A DNA stretch of 64,000 nucleotides from Pseudomonas triticifolii (GCF_014358015.1 NZ_JACONV010000020.1:20154-84153), one strand, 5' to 3'. Shown: positions 1 to 9,021, numbered from the stretch's first letter. The notes: generated by a model not told the origin, from the letters alone. A program made the numbers and translations.

Positions 1-882
1 GACATGGCCGAAGCGGACTCACGACTGGTGGGCATCACCCCAGCCATGAAGGAAGGCTCGGATCTGGTCGATTTCAGCGAGCGTTACCCGGAGCGTTATT
101 TCGACGTGGCGATTGCCGAACAGCACGCCGTCACATTGGCAGCAGGCATGGCCTGCGAAGGCAGCAAGCCGGTGGTCGCGATCTATTCCACGTTCCTGCA
201 GCGCGGTTACGACCAACTGGTGCACGACGTTGCCGTACAGAATCTCGACGTGCTGTTCGCCATCGACCGCGCAGGTCTGGTGGGTGAAGACGGCCCGACG
301 CATGCGGGCAGCTTTGACCTGTCTTACTTGCGATGCATCCCCGGCATGGTCGTGATGACACCGAGCGACGAGAACGAGCTGCGCAAGATGCTCAGCACCG
401 GTTATCTGCACAACGGTCCTGCCGCAGTGCGTTACCCGCGTGGCACAGGGCCGAACGCGCTGATCGAAAAAGATCTGGAGCCTGTCGAGATCGGCAAGGG
501 CATCGTGCGTCGCCAGGGTCAGGGCTTGGCGATTCTGGTGTTCGGTGTGCAACTGGCCGAAGCGTTGGTCGTTGCGCAGAAGCTGGACGCGACGGTCATC
601 GACATGCGTTTCGTCAAACCCTTGGACGAGGCTCTGGTGCGCGAAGCTGCAGCCAATCACGAGTTGTTGGTCACTCTCGAAGAAAACGCCATCATGGGCG
701 GCGCGGGCGCGGCGGTCAGTGAGTTCCTGGCGCGGGAAAACATCCTCAAGTCAGTGCTGCACATCGGGTTGCCGGATGTGTACGTCGAGCACGCCAAGCC
801 TGCGCAGATGCTGGCCGAGTGCGGCCTGGATGCGCAAGGGATCGAAGCGGCGATCAATCAGCGGCTGGTGCTGATGGGTTGA
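1..882 (+). CDS. dxs: 1-deoxy-D-xylulose-5-phosphate synthase, C-terminal part
   Basis: This thiamine-diphosphate enzyme condenses pyruvate and glyceraldehyde 3-phosphate into DXP, the first step of the MEP isoprenoid pathway and a precursor source for thiamine and pyridoxal. The reading frame is open from base 1, so the gene starts outside the window. The 293 residues present are about the last half of a roughly 630-residue enzyme. Visible are the transketolase pyrimidine-domain signature DVAIAEQHAV (with the Glu that activates the cofactor), the segment GLVGEDGPTHAG, and the C-terminal transketolase domain. A strong terminator follows at once. The frame is intact and the identity is clear. 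Confidence 0.96.
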   Translation, partial: DMAEADSRLVGITPAMKEGSDLVDFSERYPERYFDVAIAEQHAVTLAAGMACEGSKPVVAIYSTFLQRGYDQLVHDVAVQNLDVLFAIDRAGLVGEDGPTHAGSFDLSYLRCIPGMVVMTPSDENELRKMLSTGYLHNGPAAVRYPRGTGPNALIEKDLEPVEIGKGIVRRQGQGLAILVFGVQLAEALVVAQKLDATVIDMRFVKPLDEALVREAAANHELLVTLEENAIMGGAGAAVSEFLARENILKSVLHIGLPDVYVEHAKPAQMLAECGLDAQGIEAAINQRLVLMG

Positions 883-900
883 TGAAAGCGAAAACATTGA

Positions 901-925
901 AAGCGCTCATTGAGCGCTTTTTTTG
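901..925 (+). terminator. Intrinsic terminator of dxs
   Basis: A 10-bp inverted repeat (901-910 with 912-921, one central base) runs into a stretch of seven T. It lies 19 bases after the dxs stop and ends the plus-strand transcript. Confidence 0.9.
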
Positions 926-999
926 TGCCTGCCTGATGAGCATGCCCGGCTGACGCTTACGCCGTACCGTCGACGCTGCACGGCCTTGTAGTCAGCCTC

Positions 1000-1023
1000 T
1001 TCGCGAGCAAGCTCGCGCCCACA
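1000..1023. repeat. Solitary REP element
   Basis: TTCGCGAGCAAGCTCGCGCC followed by CACA is the reverse form of the common Pseudomonas REP palindrome. It lies in the convergent gap between dxs and the next minus-strand gene, a usual REP location. No partner copy is seen in this gap. Confidence 0.75.
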
Positions 1024-1045
1024 AAAGAGCGCTCTATCAGCACCC

Positions 1046-1465
1046 TTATCCCAGCTGCCGAGGAATCCGGTAGAGATACAGCAACACCACACTGGCAAAC
1101 GCCAGCAGGCAAACGGGGAAGGGATGCAGGCCGAAGAGTACGGCGATCGCGGCGATCCAGGCTGGCAGCCCGGCGTACAGGAAGGCCAGACGCCGGACCG
1201 CAGCAAGGTGCAGCCAGGCGGCAGGTTCCTGTGGGGTATCGAGTGCGGCCTGTGTCGTGATCAAGGCGCGCTTGTAAGCCCCGAACGGTTTAAGACTGAC
1301 GAACATTGAGCCCACACCAGCAATGAACAGCGGCATGGCGAGCACAGCCATCATCGGTTCGTTACTGCCAAAGAACAGACAGACGACCAGCAAAGGCGCA
1401 ACGGTGAGGCCCAACTGGCGCCACCAGGCCATTTCCAGTCGCTGGCGAACCTGACTGCGGGTCAA
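1046..1465 (-). CDS. Small conserved membrane protein next to ribA
   Basis: The 139-residue protein has four hydrophobic segments, at about 18-36, 38-58, 92-109 and 113-131, with a polar Lys/Arg-containing loop between the second and third. No catalytic motif is visible and I assign no function. Its start overlaps the ribA stop by four bases, so it is probably translated together with ribA as the last gene of the riboflavin-related operon. Small membrane proteins of this kind sit between ribA and dxs in other pseudomonads (from memory). Confidence 0.7.
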   Translation of the reverse strand: MTRSQVRQRLEMAWWRQLGLTVAPLLVVCLFFGSNEPMMAVLAMPLFIAGVGSMFVSLKPFGAYKRALITTQAALDTPQEPAAWLHLAAVRRLAFLYAGLPAWIAAIAVLFGLHPFPVCLLAFASVVLLYLYRIPRQLG

Positions 1466-2079
1466 GCGGGCCCAACCTCACTCTGGTGCTCGTTGCCCAT
1501 CATATGACCGAGCTTGCCGGCCTTGGTGGCCAGGTACAGCTTGTTATGCGGGTTCTGTCCGGTGTGCAGGGGCACACGCTCAGCAACCTTGATGCCCATC
1601 TCGGTCAAGGCTTTGACCTTGCGCGGGTTATTGGTCATCAGACGCAGCGACTCGATACCCAGATGTTGAAGCATGGGCAGGCAAATCGCGTAATCACGCT
1701 GATCGGCTGCAAACCCCAGACGCTCGTTGGCTTCGACTGTGTCGGCACCGCCATCCTGCAGTTCATAGGCGCGGATCTTGTTCATCAAACCGATCCCTCT
1801 GCCTTCCTGACGCAGGTACAACAATACGCCTCGGCCTTCGGTGGCGATGGCGCGCAAGGCGGCTTCGAGCTGAGACCCACAATCGCAACGCTGACTGAAC
1901 AAGGCATCGCCGGTCAGGCATTCGGAATGAACACGACCCAACACAGGGGCGCCATCTGCCACATCGCCCAGACTCAGGACAACGTGTTCACGCCCGGTTG
2001 CCGACTCGATAAAGCCGTGCATGGCAAATTCTGCAAAAGGGGTGGGCAGTTTGGAAGCGGCGACAAATACGACGGGCAC
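1462..2079 (-). CDS. ribA: GTP cyclohydrolase II
   Basis: RibA opens GTP to 2,5-diamino-6-ribosylamino-pyrimidinone 5'-phosphate, the first committed step of riboflavin synthesis. The 205-residue protein has the zinc-binding motif RVHSECLTGD...RCDCGSQL, with Cys54, Cys65 and Cys67, and the catalytic RQEGRGIGL at about 90-98. Length matches stand-alone RibA. It matters here because the GTP cyclohydrolase-like domain of the nearby RibBA has lost these cysteines, so this gene should carry the activity. A 149-bp gap separates it from thiL, so it may have its own promoter. Confidence 0.95.
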   Translation of the reverse strand: MPVVFVAASKLPTPFAEFAMHGFIESATGREHVVLSLGDVADGAPVLGRVHSECLTGDALFSQRCDCGSQLEAALRAIATEGRGVLLYLRQEGRGIGLMNKIRAYELQDGGADTVEANERLGFAADQRDYAICLPMLQHLGIESLRLMTNNPRKVKALTEMGIKVAERVPLHTGQNPHNKLYLATKAGKLGHMMGNEHQSEVGPA

Positions 2080-2228
2080 CGTGTGCTCCTAATCAGTATG
2101 AAGACTGGAAATTCGCAAGACTTGCATTGTAACAGCAGGTTCCTGCAGACGCTTAGGCTGAATTCTCGGGCATTCAGATCGTAAAGTTCGATCGATAGAA
2201 CGCGTTCATAAGGTGATCAGTCCAACAT

Positions 2229-3194
2229 TCACGACGTACCACGAAAATGCTGATAGCCACGAATACAGGGTGTCACGTCCTGTCCATCGGCATCGATCAG
2301 CGCCACACCCTGCCCCGCAATCACCCGGCCGATGACATGCACAGGCCAGCCGGCATCGAGCAGCCCTGCCAGATACTCGGCGGGCAGCGTGAACGCAAGA
2401 ACATAGTCGTCGCCTCCACTGAGGGCCGCTTGCCTGGCGTTCTGCACATCGAAAAACCCGAGCAGTTGCGCCGACATCGGCAGCGCGTCACGCTCGATCA
2501 GCAGACGCACACCCGACGCGCGGGCGATATGCCCACAGTCGGCAAGCAGGCCATCGGAGATATCCAGCGCAGACGTCGCCTTGCCACGCAGAGCCTGCCC
2601 GAACGCCAGTTGTGGCTGAGGCGACCAGTAACGCGCCAGCAAGGGCTCGGCCACGTGGGGCTCGGCACTGCGCTCGCCCAAGACCAGCGGCAAGGCTGCA
2701 GCCGCGTCACCCAGCGCGCCACCCACACACAGCAGGTCGCCTTCGCGAGCGCCGCTGCGCGTCAGCGCAAGCCCGGCAGGCACACCGCCAAACACCGTCA
2801 GGGTGAGACTCAAGGGCCCACGGGTGGTGTCGCCGCCGATCAGGCGCAGCGAACAGCTCTGCGCCATCTGACTCAAGCCACGGGCGAACGCTTCAAGCCA
2901 GTCGGCCTCGACGTCCGGCAGGGTCAGCGCAAGGGTAAACCCGACAGGACGCGCGCCCATGGCCGCCAGATCACTGGCAGACACCGCCAGTGCACGCTGG
3001 CCCAGCAGAAAAGGATCGCAGACGTCGGGGAAATGCACCCCGGCAACCAGGGTGTCGGTGGAGATCGCCATCTGCTCGCCGGGCGGCAACGCCAGCAGCG
3101 CGCAGTCGTCGCCGATGCCCAGCGCCACTTCTTCGCTCGCATGCGCACAGGGCGCAGCGGCGAAGTAATGACGGATCAGCTCGAACTCTCCCAT
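2229..3194 (-). CDS. thiL: Thiamine-monophosphate kinase
   Basis: ThiL phosphorylates thiamine monophosphate with ATP to give thiamine diphosphate, the active cofactor that Dxs and other enzymes use. The 321-residue protein shows the PurM/ThiL fold landmarks: GIGDDCALL near residue 27, STDTLVAGVHF near 44, and a Gly-rich GGDDYVLAF segment in the C-terminal domain. It lies 16 bases after nusB on the same strand. In P. aeruginosa, pgpA follows thiL (from memory); here the next gene is ribA. Confidence 0.94.
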   Translation of the reverse strand: MGEFELIRHYFAAAPCAHASEEVALGIGDDCALLALPPGEQMAISTDTLVAGVHFPDVCDPFLLGQRALAVSASDLAAMGARPVGFTLALTLPDVEADWLEAFARGLSQMAQSCSLRLIGGDTTRGPLSLTLTVFGGVPAGLALTRSGAREGDLLCVGGALGDAAAALPLVLGERSAEPHVAEPLLARYWSPQPQLAFGQALRGKATSALDISDGLLADCGHIARASGVRLLIERDALPMSAQLLGFFDVQNARQAALSGGDDYVLAFTLPAEYLAGLLDAGWPVHVIGRVIAGQGVALIDADGQDVTPCIRGYQHFRGTS

Positions 3195-3210
3195 GAAGAT
3201 CAGGCGCTGA

Positions 3211-3708
3211 TCAGCGCTTGTGAGCCTTCACTTCGACTTCACGCAGGCGCGGAGCCAGCTTGTCCAGCACACCGTTGACGAACTTGTGGCCGTCAGTGGA
3301 GCCGTAGACCTTGGCCAGTTCGATGCCTTCGTTGATCACGACGCGATAAGGCACGTCGATACGCTTGAGCAGTTCGAAGGTGGACAGACGCAACACCGCC
3401 AGCTCGACCGGATCGAGTTCTTCGATGGTCAGGTCCAGGCAAGGCGAAAGCGCCGTGTCGATTTCGGTCTTGTTGGTGGCGACACCGTGCAGCAGCTCAC
3501 GGAAATACGCGCCGTCAACGTTGCTGAAATCGTTGTCGACACGGAACTGTGCCTCGATTTCGTTCAGCGAATGACCTGCCATGTGCCACTGATACAGGGC
3601 CTGGGTCGCCATCTGGCGCGCTTCACGACGCTTGGCGCTCTTGCCTTTGGCAGCCTCGGGCGACTTGGCATCGCGCGGGTTGAACTGATCGGTATCGTCG
3701 GAAATCAC
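3211..3708 (-). CDS. nusB: Transcription antitermination protein NusB
   Basis: NusB pairs with S10 (NusE, encoded here at 44183-44494) on boxA RNA to support antitermination, mainly of rRNA operons. The 165-residue protein has a charged N-terminal extension of about 25 residues followed by the helical NusB core ([17 protein letters not shown], then [28 protein letters not shown] and [13 protein letters not shown]). The start overlaps the ribH stop by four bases, a typical coupled pair. Confidence 0.95.
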
Positions 3709-4181
3709 TTGGCCTCCAGCTGCGACAGCAGACTGACCATTTCGATGGCGGACAAGGCAGCTTCAGCGCCCTTGTTACCGGCCTTGGTGCCGGAGCGCTC
3801 GATGGCTTGCTCGATCGAATCAACGGTCAGCACGCCGAAGGCGACCGGAACACCGAATTCCATGGAAACCTGCGACAGGCCTTTGACGCACTCACCGGCT
3901 ACGTATTCAAAGTGCGGGGTGCCACCACGGATCACTGCGCCCAGCGCGACAATGGCTGCGAACTCGCTACGCTGCGCAACTTTCTGCACAACCAGCGGAA
4001 TCTCGAACGCACCCGGCGCACGGATGATGGTGATGTCGCTTTCGCTCACGCCATGGCGTACCAGCGCATCAACGGCACCGCTCACCAGGCTTTCCACGAC
4101 GAAGCTGTTGAAACGGCCAACCACCAAGGCATAGCGGCCTTGGGGGGCGATGAAGGTACCTTCGATGGTCTTCAAGGTCAT
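3705..4181 (-). CDS. ribH: 6,7-dimethyl-8-ribityllumazine synthase
   Basis: Lumazine synthase joins 5-amino-6-ribitylaminouracil with 3,4-dihydroxy-2-butanone 4-phosphate, the penultimate step to riboflavin. The 158-residue protein has the substrate-binding [14 protein letters not shown] near residue 23, PGAFEIPL at 56-63 and [14 protein letters not shown] at 81-94, with the catalytic His90. Its substrates are made by RibD and RibBA, encoded just upstream. A 129-bp gap from ribBA contains a short GC-rich hairpin at 4210-4229 that could act as an attenuator. Confidence 0.96.
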
Positions 4182-4310
4182 TCGGTGAGTCTCGTATTAA
4201 AGAGCAAGCCCGCCTTGGGGCGGACTTTGGAGGATTTTAGGCCACGAATCGCAACTGTCAGGCCGATGGACGCAAAAAACACTCTTTTGCGTGCATCGAC
4301 CTGCCGGTAT

Positions 4311-5402
4311 TTATTCGGAGGGCACGTATTCTACAACTTCCAGATCGAAACCGGATATCGCATTGAACTTCATTGGCGAACTCATCAGGCGCATTTTGCG
4401 TACGCCCAGGTCGCGAAGGATCTGCGAACCCGCGCCGACGGTGCTGTAAGTGGTCGGCGTCTTGATCGGTTGTTGCCCCGCCCTTTCGCGAATATGGGCC
4501 AGCACCACGTCGCCATCCAGCGGATGACCCAGCAGCAGAACCACACCGCTGCCTGCTTTGGAGACCGCACTCATGGCGGCTCTCAGGCTCCAGCGGCCTG
4601 GCTGCTTGACCATCAGCAGGTCGCGCAGCGGGTCCATGTTGTGAACACGCACGAGGGTCGGTTCTTCAGCGCAGATGTTGCCCAGCGTCAGCGCCAGGTG
4701 AACGTCACCTTCAACCGAGTCGCGGTAGGTCACCAGGTTGAAATGCCCCAGCTCGCTGTCCATTGGCTGCTCGGCAATCCGCTGAACGGTACGTTCGTGG
4801 ATCATCCGATAGTGAATCAGGTCAGCGATGGTGCCGATCTTGATGTCGTGCTCAAGGGCAAACGCTTCAAGTTCTGCACGACGCGACATGGTGCCGTCGT
4901 CGTTCATCACTTCGCAGATCAGGCCTGAGGGCTCGAAACCGGCCATGCGCGCCAGGTCGCAAGCTGCTTCGGTATGACCGGCGCGGGCGAGCGTGCCGCC
5001 TGCCTGAGCCATCAGCGGGAAAATGTGCCCTGGGCTGACGATGTCGTCTGCCTTGGCATCCTTGGCTGCAGCGGCCTGCACGGTACGCGCGCGGTCTGCG
5101 GCCGAGATGCCGGTGGTCACGCCCTCGGCGGCTTCGATGGAGACGGTGAACTTGGTGCCGAAGCCGGAGCCGTTACGCTGCGCCATCAGCGGCAGCTTCA
5201 GGGTTTCGCAGCGCTCGCGGGTCATCGGCATGCAGATCAGGCCACGCGCGAAGCGCGCCATGAAATTGATGTGCTCAGCCTTCACGCACTCGGCGGCCAT
5301 GATCAGGTCGCCTTCGTTCTCGCGGTCTTCGTCATCCATCAGGATGACCATCTTGCCCTGGCGAATGTCTTCTACCAGTTCTTCGATACTGTTGAGCGCC
5401 AC
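4311..5402 (-). CDS. ribBA: 3,4-dihydroxy-2-butanone 4-phosphate synthase with degenerate GTP cyclohydrolase II-like domain
   Basis: The N-terminal domain (about 1-200) is a complete RibB. It has the acidic metal-binding loop DDEDRENEGDLIMAAE near 23-38 and GHTEAACDLARMAG near 141-154, and makes the four-carbon unit used by RibH. The C-terminal domain (about 205-363) aligns with GTP cyclohydrolase II, but the zinc-cysteine motif is replaced by RVHNMDPLRDLLMVKQPG, with no cysteines. That half therefore probably lacks cyclohydrolase activity. This architecture is common in proteobacteria that also carry a separate RibA, as here. It lies 21 bases from ribE. Confidence 0.94.
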   Translation of the reverse strand: MALNSIEELVEDIRQGKMVILMDDEDRENEGDLIMAAECVKAEHINFMARFARGLICMPMTRERCETLKLPLMAQRNGSGFGTKFTVSIEAAEGVTTGISAADRARTVQAAAAKDAKADDIVSPGHIFPLMAQAGGTLARAGHTEAACDLARMAGFEPSGLICEVMNDDGTMSRRAELEAFALEHDIKIGTIADLIHYRMIHERTVQRIAEQPMDSELGHFNLVTYRDSVEGDVHLALTLGNICAEEPTLVRVHNMDPLRDLLMVKQPGRWSLRAAMSAVSKAGSGVVLLLGHPLDGDVVLAHIRERAGQQPIKTPTTYSTVGAGSQILRDLGVRKMRLMSSPMKFNAISGFDLEVVEYVPSE

Positions 5403-5423
5403 GCGGCACCCCCTTCAATCAAT

Positions 5424-6086
5424 TCAGGATTTGAGGTAGCCGTTCTCGGCCAGAAAGCTTTCAGTCAGGGTGCCGTGACCGGGTTCTGCGGCCTTGTCGC
5501 CCAGCAGCAGACGCTCCATATAACGCGCCAGCAGGTCGACTTCCAGGTTGACCTTACGGCCCGGGCGGTAGTCGGACATGATGGTTTCGCTCAGCGTGTG
5601 CGGAACGATGGTCAGTTCGAATTCGGCTCCGTTGATAGAGTTGACGGTCAGGCTGGTGCCGTCGACCGTGATCGAACCCTTGTGAGCGATGTACTTGGCC
5701 AGTTCACGGGGCGCACGGACCCTGAACTGAATGGCACGGGCGTTATCTTCACGCGAAACAATCTCGCCTACGCCGTCAACGTGACCGCTGACCAGATGAC
5801 CACCCAGACGAGTAGTCGGCGTGAGGGCCTTTTCCAGATTCACGCGGCTGCCAGCCTTGAGGTCGACGAACGCGGTAACGGTCAGGGTTTCGCGACTGAC
5901 GTCGGCCCAGAAACCGTCGCCGGGCAGTTCGACGGCCGTCAGGCACACGCCGTTGACCGCGATGCTGTCGCCCAAATGGACGTCGCTCAGGTCGAGCTTG
6001 CCGGTTTCCACATAAACGCGGACATCGCCGCCTTTAGGGGTCAGGGCGCGGATGCTGCCGATGGATGCGATGATGCCGGTAAACAT
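5424..6086 (-). CDS. ribE: Riboflavin synthase alpha chain
   Basis: This enzyme dismutates two molecules of 6,7-dimethyl-8-ribityllumazine to riboflavin, the last pathway step. The 220-residue protein shows the two tandem lumazine-binding barrels: the first opens MFTGIIASIG and includes SIAVNGVCLTA, the second includes GGHLVSGHVDGVGE and ITVDGTSLTVN. The conserved N-terminal MFTGI supports the start. Gene symbols ribE and ribC are both used for it in pseudomonads. Confidence 0.95.
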   Translation of the reverse strand: MFTGIIASIGSIRALTPKGGDVRVYVETGKLDLSDVHLGDSIAVNGVCLTAVELPGDGFWADVSRETLTVTAFVDLKAGSRVNLEKALTPTTRLGGHLVSGHVDGVGEIVSREDNARAIQFRVRAPRELAKYIAHKGSITVDGTSLTVNSINGAEFELTIVPHTLSETIMSDYRPGRKVNLEVDLLARYMERLLLGDKAAEPGHGTLTESFLAENGYLKS

Positions 6087-6132
6087 GGGTCCTCCGGAAA
6101 ACTAAGGCTTCGCACGGGGCGAAAGTCGGGAA

Positions 6133-7278
6133 TTATACGCCGGGTACGGGAACAGGGAGAGCAATGACTCGCCAGTCATTGCCGACGGCACGCATTTCTA
6201 AGATGTTCAGCTCCAGCGCTTCGCTCATCTGCGCCAACGGCAGGTCGAGCAGAGGTCGAGCCGAAGAACCCAGAAATTTGCCAGCGATGAAAATCTGGAA
6301 CTCGTCGACCAGCCCCAGACGCGTGAAAGCACCCGCCAGACGCGGACCGGCTTCGACCAGCACCTCGTTGACGCCGCGAGCGCCCAGTTCGGTGAGCAAC
6401 TTGCGCAGGTCCACGTGTCCGGCGCTGTCAGCCAAAGCGACAATTTCATGGCCTTCATCGTGATAGCGGCCACGGGCCGATGCAGCGGCGCAGGTGGCAA
6501 CCAGCGCATTACCCGCTTGAAAGAATGGCGCGTCCAGCGGCACGCGCAGGCGTCCATCGATCAATACGCGCAGCGGCGCGCGCGCAGCGGCCAGTGCACT
6601 CAGTTCGGCGTTCAGGCCCAGTTCGTCCGGGCGAACGGTCAGGCGTGCCTTGTCGGCCAGTACCGTATCCGCACCCGTCAGCACCACACTCGATTGCGCC
6701 CGCAGACGCTGGACCGCAGAGCGCGCCTCAGGCCCGGTGATCCACTGGCTTTCACCGCTGGCCATGGCCGTACGACCGTCCAGACTCATGGCCAGCTTGA
6801 CCCGCACGTAAGGCAGCCCGGTTTCCATGCGCTTGATGAAGCCCTTGTTCAGCGCTCGCGCTTCGGACTCCAGCACGCCGCACTGCACGGCAATGCCTGC
6901 CGTCATCAAGCGCAGCAGACCACGACCGGCGACTTCAGGGTTAGGGTCCTGCATGGACGCGACCACCCGCGTGACGCCGGCATTGACCAGCGCATCCGCG
7001 CAGGGCGGCGTTCGACCATGGTGGCTGCAAGGCTCAAGGGTGACGTAAGCGGTCGCGCCCCTGGCCTGCTCGCCCGCCTGACGCAAGGCATGGACTTCGG
7101 CGTGGGGCTCACCCGCTCGGGCGTGCCAGCCTTCGCCGACGATCTGCCCTTCCCGCACGATCACGCAACCGACACGAGGGTTGGGGTGCGTGGAATACAG
7201 CCCTTTGCGCGCCAGCTCCAGCGCCCGCGCCATGTAATGAACGTCCAGAGCAGCCTGTTCAGTCAGCAATGCACTCAT
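6133..7278 (-). CDS. ribD: Bifunctional diaminohydroxyphosphoribosylaminopyrimidine deaminase / reductase
   Basis: RibD performs the second and third steps of riboflavin synthesis. The N-terminal cytidine-deaminase-type domain has HAEVHAL (His59, Glu61) and PCSHHGRTPPCADAL (Cys84 and Cys93 as zinc ligands). The C-terminal half is the NADPH-dependent pyrimidine reductase, with VKLAMSLDGRTA and the late VLVEAGPRLAGAF segment. At 381 residues it is of normal length. The start overlaps the end of nrdR by four bases. I see no FMN riboswitch between it and its neighbours. Confidence 0.96.
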   Translation of the reverse strand: MSALLTEQAALDVHYMARALELARKGLYSTHPNPRVGCVIVREGQIVGEGWHARAGEPHAEVHALRQAGEQARGATAYVTLEPCSHHGRTPPCADALVNAGVTRVVASMQDPNPEVAGRGLLRLMTAGIAVQCGVLESEARALNKGFIKRMETGLPYVRVKLAMSLDGRTAMASGESQWITGPEARSAVQRLRAQSSVVLTGADTVLADKARLTVRPDELGLNAELSALAAARAPLRVLIDGRLRVPLDAPFFQAGNALVATCAAASARGRYHDEGHEIVALADSAGHVDLRKLLTELGARGVNEVLVEAGPRLAGAFTRLGLVDEFQIFIAGKFLGSSARPLLDLPLAQMSEALELNILEMRAVGNDWRVIALPVPVPGV

Positions 7279-7739
7279 TCCTTGCCTGGCTCACGGGCCA
7301 GACGGTCAATTTCTTCGCGGAATTCGTTGAGGTCCTGAAAGCGCCGGTACACCGAGGCAAACCGGATGTAAGCCACTTCGTCGAGCTTTTGCAGTTCGGT
7401 CATGACCAGTTCGCCGACAACGAGGGATTTGACTTCACGCTCGCCCGTGGCCCGCAGCCTGTGCTTGATATGCGCCAGCGCAGCTTCCAGACGTTCGACA
7501 CTCACCGGGCGTTTTTCAAGGGCGCGCTGCATGCCGGCGCGCAGCTTCTCTTCATCGAAGGGCTGACGGCTGCCGTCAGTCTTGATCAAGCGCGGCAGAA
7601 CCAGCTCGGCGGTTTCGAACGTGGTGAAGCGCTCGCCGCAAGCCAGGCATTCGCGGCGACGACGTACTTGCTCGCCTTCGGCAACCAGGCGGGAATCGAT
7701 GACTTTGGTGTCATTGGCACCGCAGAAGGGACAGTGCAT
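7275..7739 (-). CDS. nrdR: Transcriptional repressor NrdR
   Basis: NrdR represses ribonucleotide reductase genes in response to ATP/dATP. The chosen start gives the family's invariant MHCPFCG N-terminus. The zinc ribbon uses Cys3, Cys6, Cys31 and Cys34, with the Arg-rich loop RRRRECLACGERFTTFE. An ATP-cone domain follows, at about residues 49-139. The length of 154 residues is typical. A longer reading frame continues 18 codons upstream but is not family-like. It is the first gene of the ribD operon and is divergent from the lipoprotein gene at 7919. Confidence 0.96.
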   Translation of the reverse strand: MHCPFCGANDTKVIDSRLVAEGEQVRRRRECLACGERFTTFETAELVLPRLIKTDGSRQPFDEEKLRAGMQRALEKRPVSVERLEAALAHIKHRLRATGEREVKSLVVGELVMTELQKLDEVAYIRFASVYRRFQDLNEFREEIDRLAREPGKE

Positions 7740-7918
7740 GGTGGCAGGCAACAAAAAAATGAGGAGCGCCATGGTAGCGCATCCCGCTGGCAAGACAAGG
7801 CTTGGGGTTTACGGTATATAGACGCGCAGCAACGTGATGTGAAATTGCCCGAGCTCGGTAATACTGCATCGATACAGGGCGTGGTACCGCCTTTGATTTT
7901 TGTCTTGTGGAGCTCTTG

Positions 7919-8368
7919 ATGACGCTACGCCCTCTTTTCTTACTCGGTCTTTTCGGTTTACTGGCCGCTTGCAGCAGCAACGACGCCCCTGAACCGGTCC
8001 CGGCCAAACCCGTCGCCCCGGCGATCAAGGTTCCTGCCGGCCCCGGTCCGCTGTTGCCTTATCAACGTGAACTCAGCGGTCAACTGCTGGGCGTACCGGC
8101 GGGTGCCGAGGTCGAACTGGCGATGCTGGTGGTGGATGAACGCAACCGGCCGCAAAAACTGCTGACCAGCACCAAGCTGCAAGGCAACGGGCAGTCGCTG
8201 CCCTTCCAACTGCGCTTCAACCCGGAAGCCTTTCCGGTGGATGGACGCGTCGAGCTGCGCGGCCGCGCCAGCAAGTCAGGCCAGTTGATCCTGCATCTGC
8301 CGTCGATGCGCATCCAGCAGGCCAGCACGCAGGCGTTGGGACAGCTGCAGTTCGTCACGGCGCCATGA
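7919..8368 (+). CDS. YbaY-type lipoprotein
   Basis: The 149-residue protein starts with a short lipoprotein signal ending in the lipobox LLAAC, so Cys18 should be lipidated after signal peptidase II cleavage. A Pro/Ala-rich linker (about 22-45) leads to a beta-rich domain resembling the YbaY / type III secretion pilotin-like family: SGQLLGVPAGAEVELAMLVV, then PFQLRFNPEAF. Its role is unknown. The start chosen has GGAG 7 bases upstream; an upstream in-frame GTG at 7907 overlaps that ribosome-binding site and is less likely. Its end overlaps the methyltransferase start by four bases. Confidence 0.8.
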   Translation: MTLRPLFLLGLFGLLAACSSNDAPEPVPAKPVAPAIKVPAGPGPLLPYQRELSGQLLGVPAGAEVELAMLVVDERNRPQKLLTSTKLQGNGQSLPFQLRFNPEAFPVDGRVELRGRASKSGQLILHLPSMRIQQASTQALGQLQFVTAP

Positions 8369-9021
8369 TCGTCCCGCAACACCTTCAGCAGGCGCTGAGC
8401 GAGCTGCTCGGCGATGCCCGACTGGTCGCCACAGCGCTGCCGCAAACATCGCTGACGCTGTGGCTGATCGGTGCCGACAACATGGACCGCGCCTTCAGCT
8501 CCGAGGAAACACGCCGCATTCTGGAGGAGCCGCCTTACTGGGGTTTTTGCTGGGCAAGTGGCCTGGCACTGGCGCGGTTTCTGGCTGAACAGCCGCACTG
8601 GGTGAAAGACAAACGGGTGCTGGATTTCGGTGCAGGCTCTGGCGTCGCGGGGATTGCTGCCGCTCGGGCGGGAGCGCTTGAAGTGGTCGCCTGTGACCTT
8701 GACCCCTTGGCCCTCGCTGCGTGCAAGGCCAACGCCGACCTTAACGGTGTGCAATTGAGTTACTCGACGGACTTCTTCGCCGAGGCCGATCGCTTCGACC
8801 TGATTCTGGTCGCTGACGTGCTCTATGACCGCGCCAACCTGCCACTGCTTGATCACTTCCTGAGCCGGGGTCGCGAGGCGCTGGTGGCCGACTCAAGGGT
8901 TCGGGATTTTCAGCATCCGGCTTACCAACGCCTTGGAATGCTGCACGCGCTGACCCTGCCCGATCTGGCCGAGCCGCACGAGTTTCGGGATGTGAGCCTG
9001 TATCACGCCGTACGCGCGTAA
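8365..9021 (+). CDS. Class I SAM-dependent methyltransferase, protein-lysine type
   Basis: The 218-residue protein carries motif I as RVLDFGAGSGVAGIAAA (about 84-100), an acidic motif II VVACDLDPLAL (about 107-117) and the post-motif FDLILVADVLYDRANLP. This pattern and the PPYWGFCWASGLALARFL lead-in resemble the METTL20/ETFB-lysine and nicotinamide N-methyltransferase-like group. The substrate cannot be told from sequence. It is translationally coupled to the lipoprotein gene by a four-base overlap. Confidence 0.8.
   Translation: MIVPQHLQQALSELLGDARLVATALPQTSLTLWLIGADNMDRAFSSEETRRILEEPPYWGFCWASGLALARFLAEQPHWVKDKRVLDFGAGSGVAGIAAARAGALEVVACDLDPLALAACKANADLNGVQLSYSTDFFAEADRFDLILVADVLYDRANLPLLDHFLSRGREALVADSRVRDFQHPAYQRLGMLHALTLPDLAEPHEFRDVSLYHAVRA

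Noticed and set aside
1486..2184. Plus-strand open frames opposite ribA, thiL, nusB/ribH and ribBA
   Set aside because: All are shadows of well-identified minus-strand genes with complete motifs; no independent start signal or domain is seen.
4182..7278. FMN riboswitch in the riboflavin operon
   Set aside because: The gaps between ribD, ribE, ribBA and ribH are too short or lack the conserved element; in pseudomonads it usually precedes a separate ribB elsewhere.
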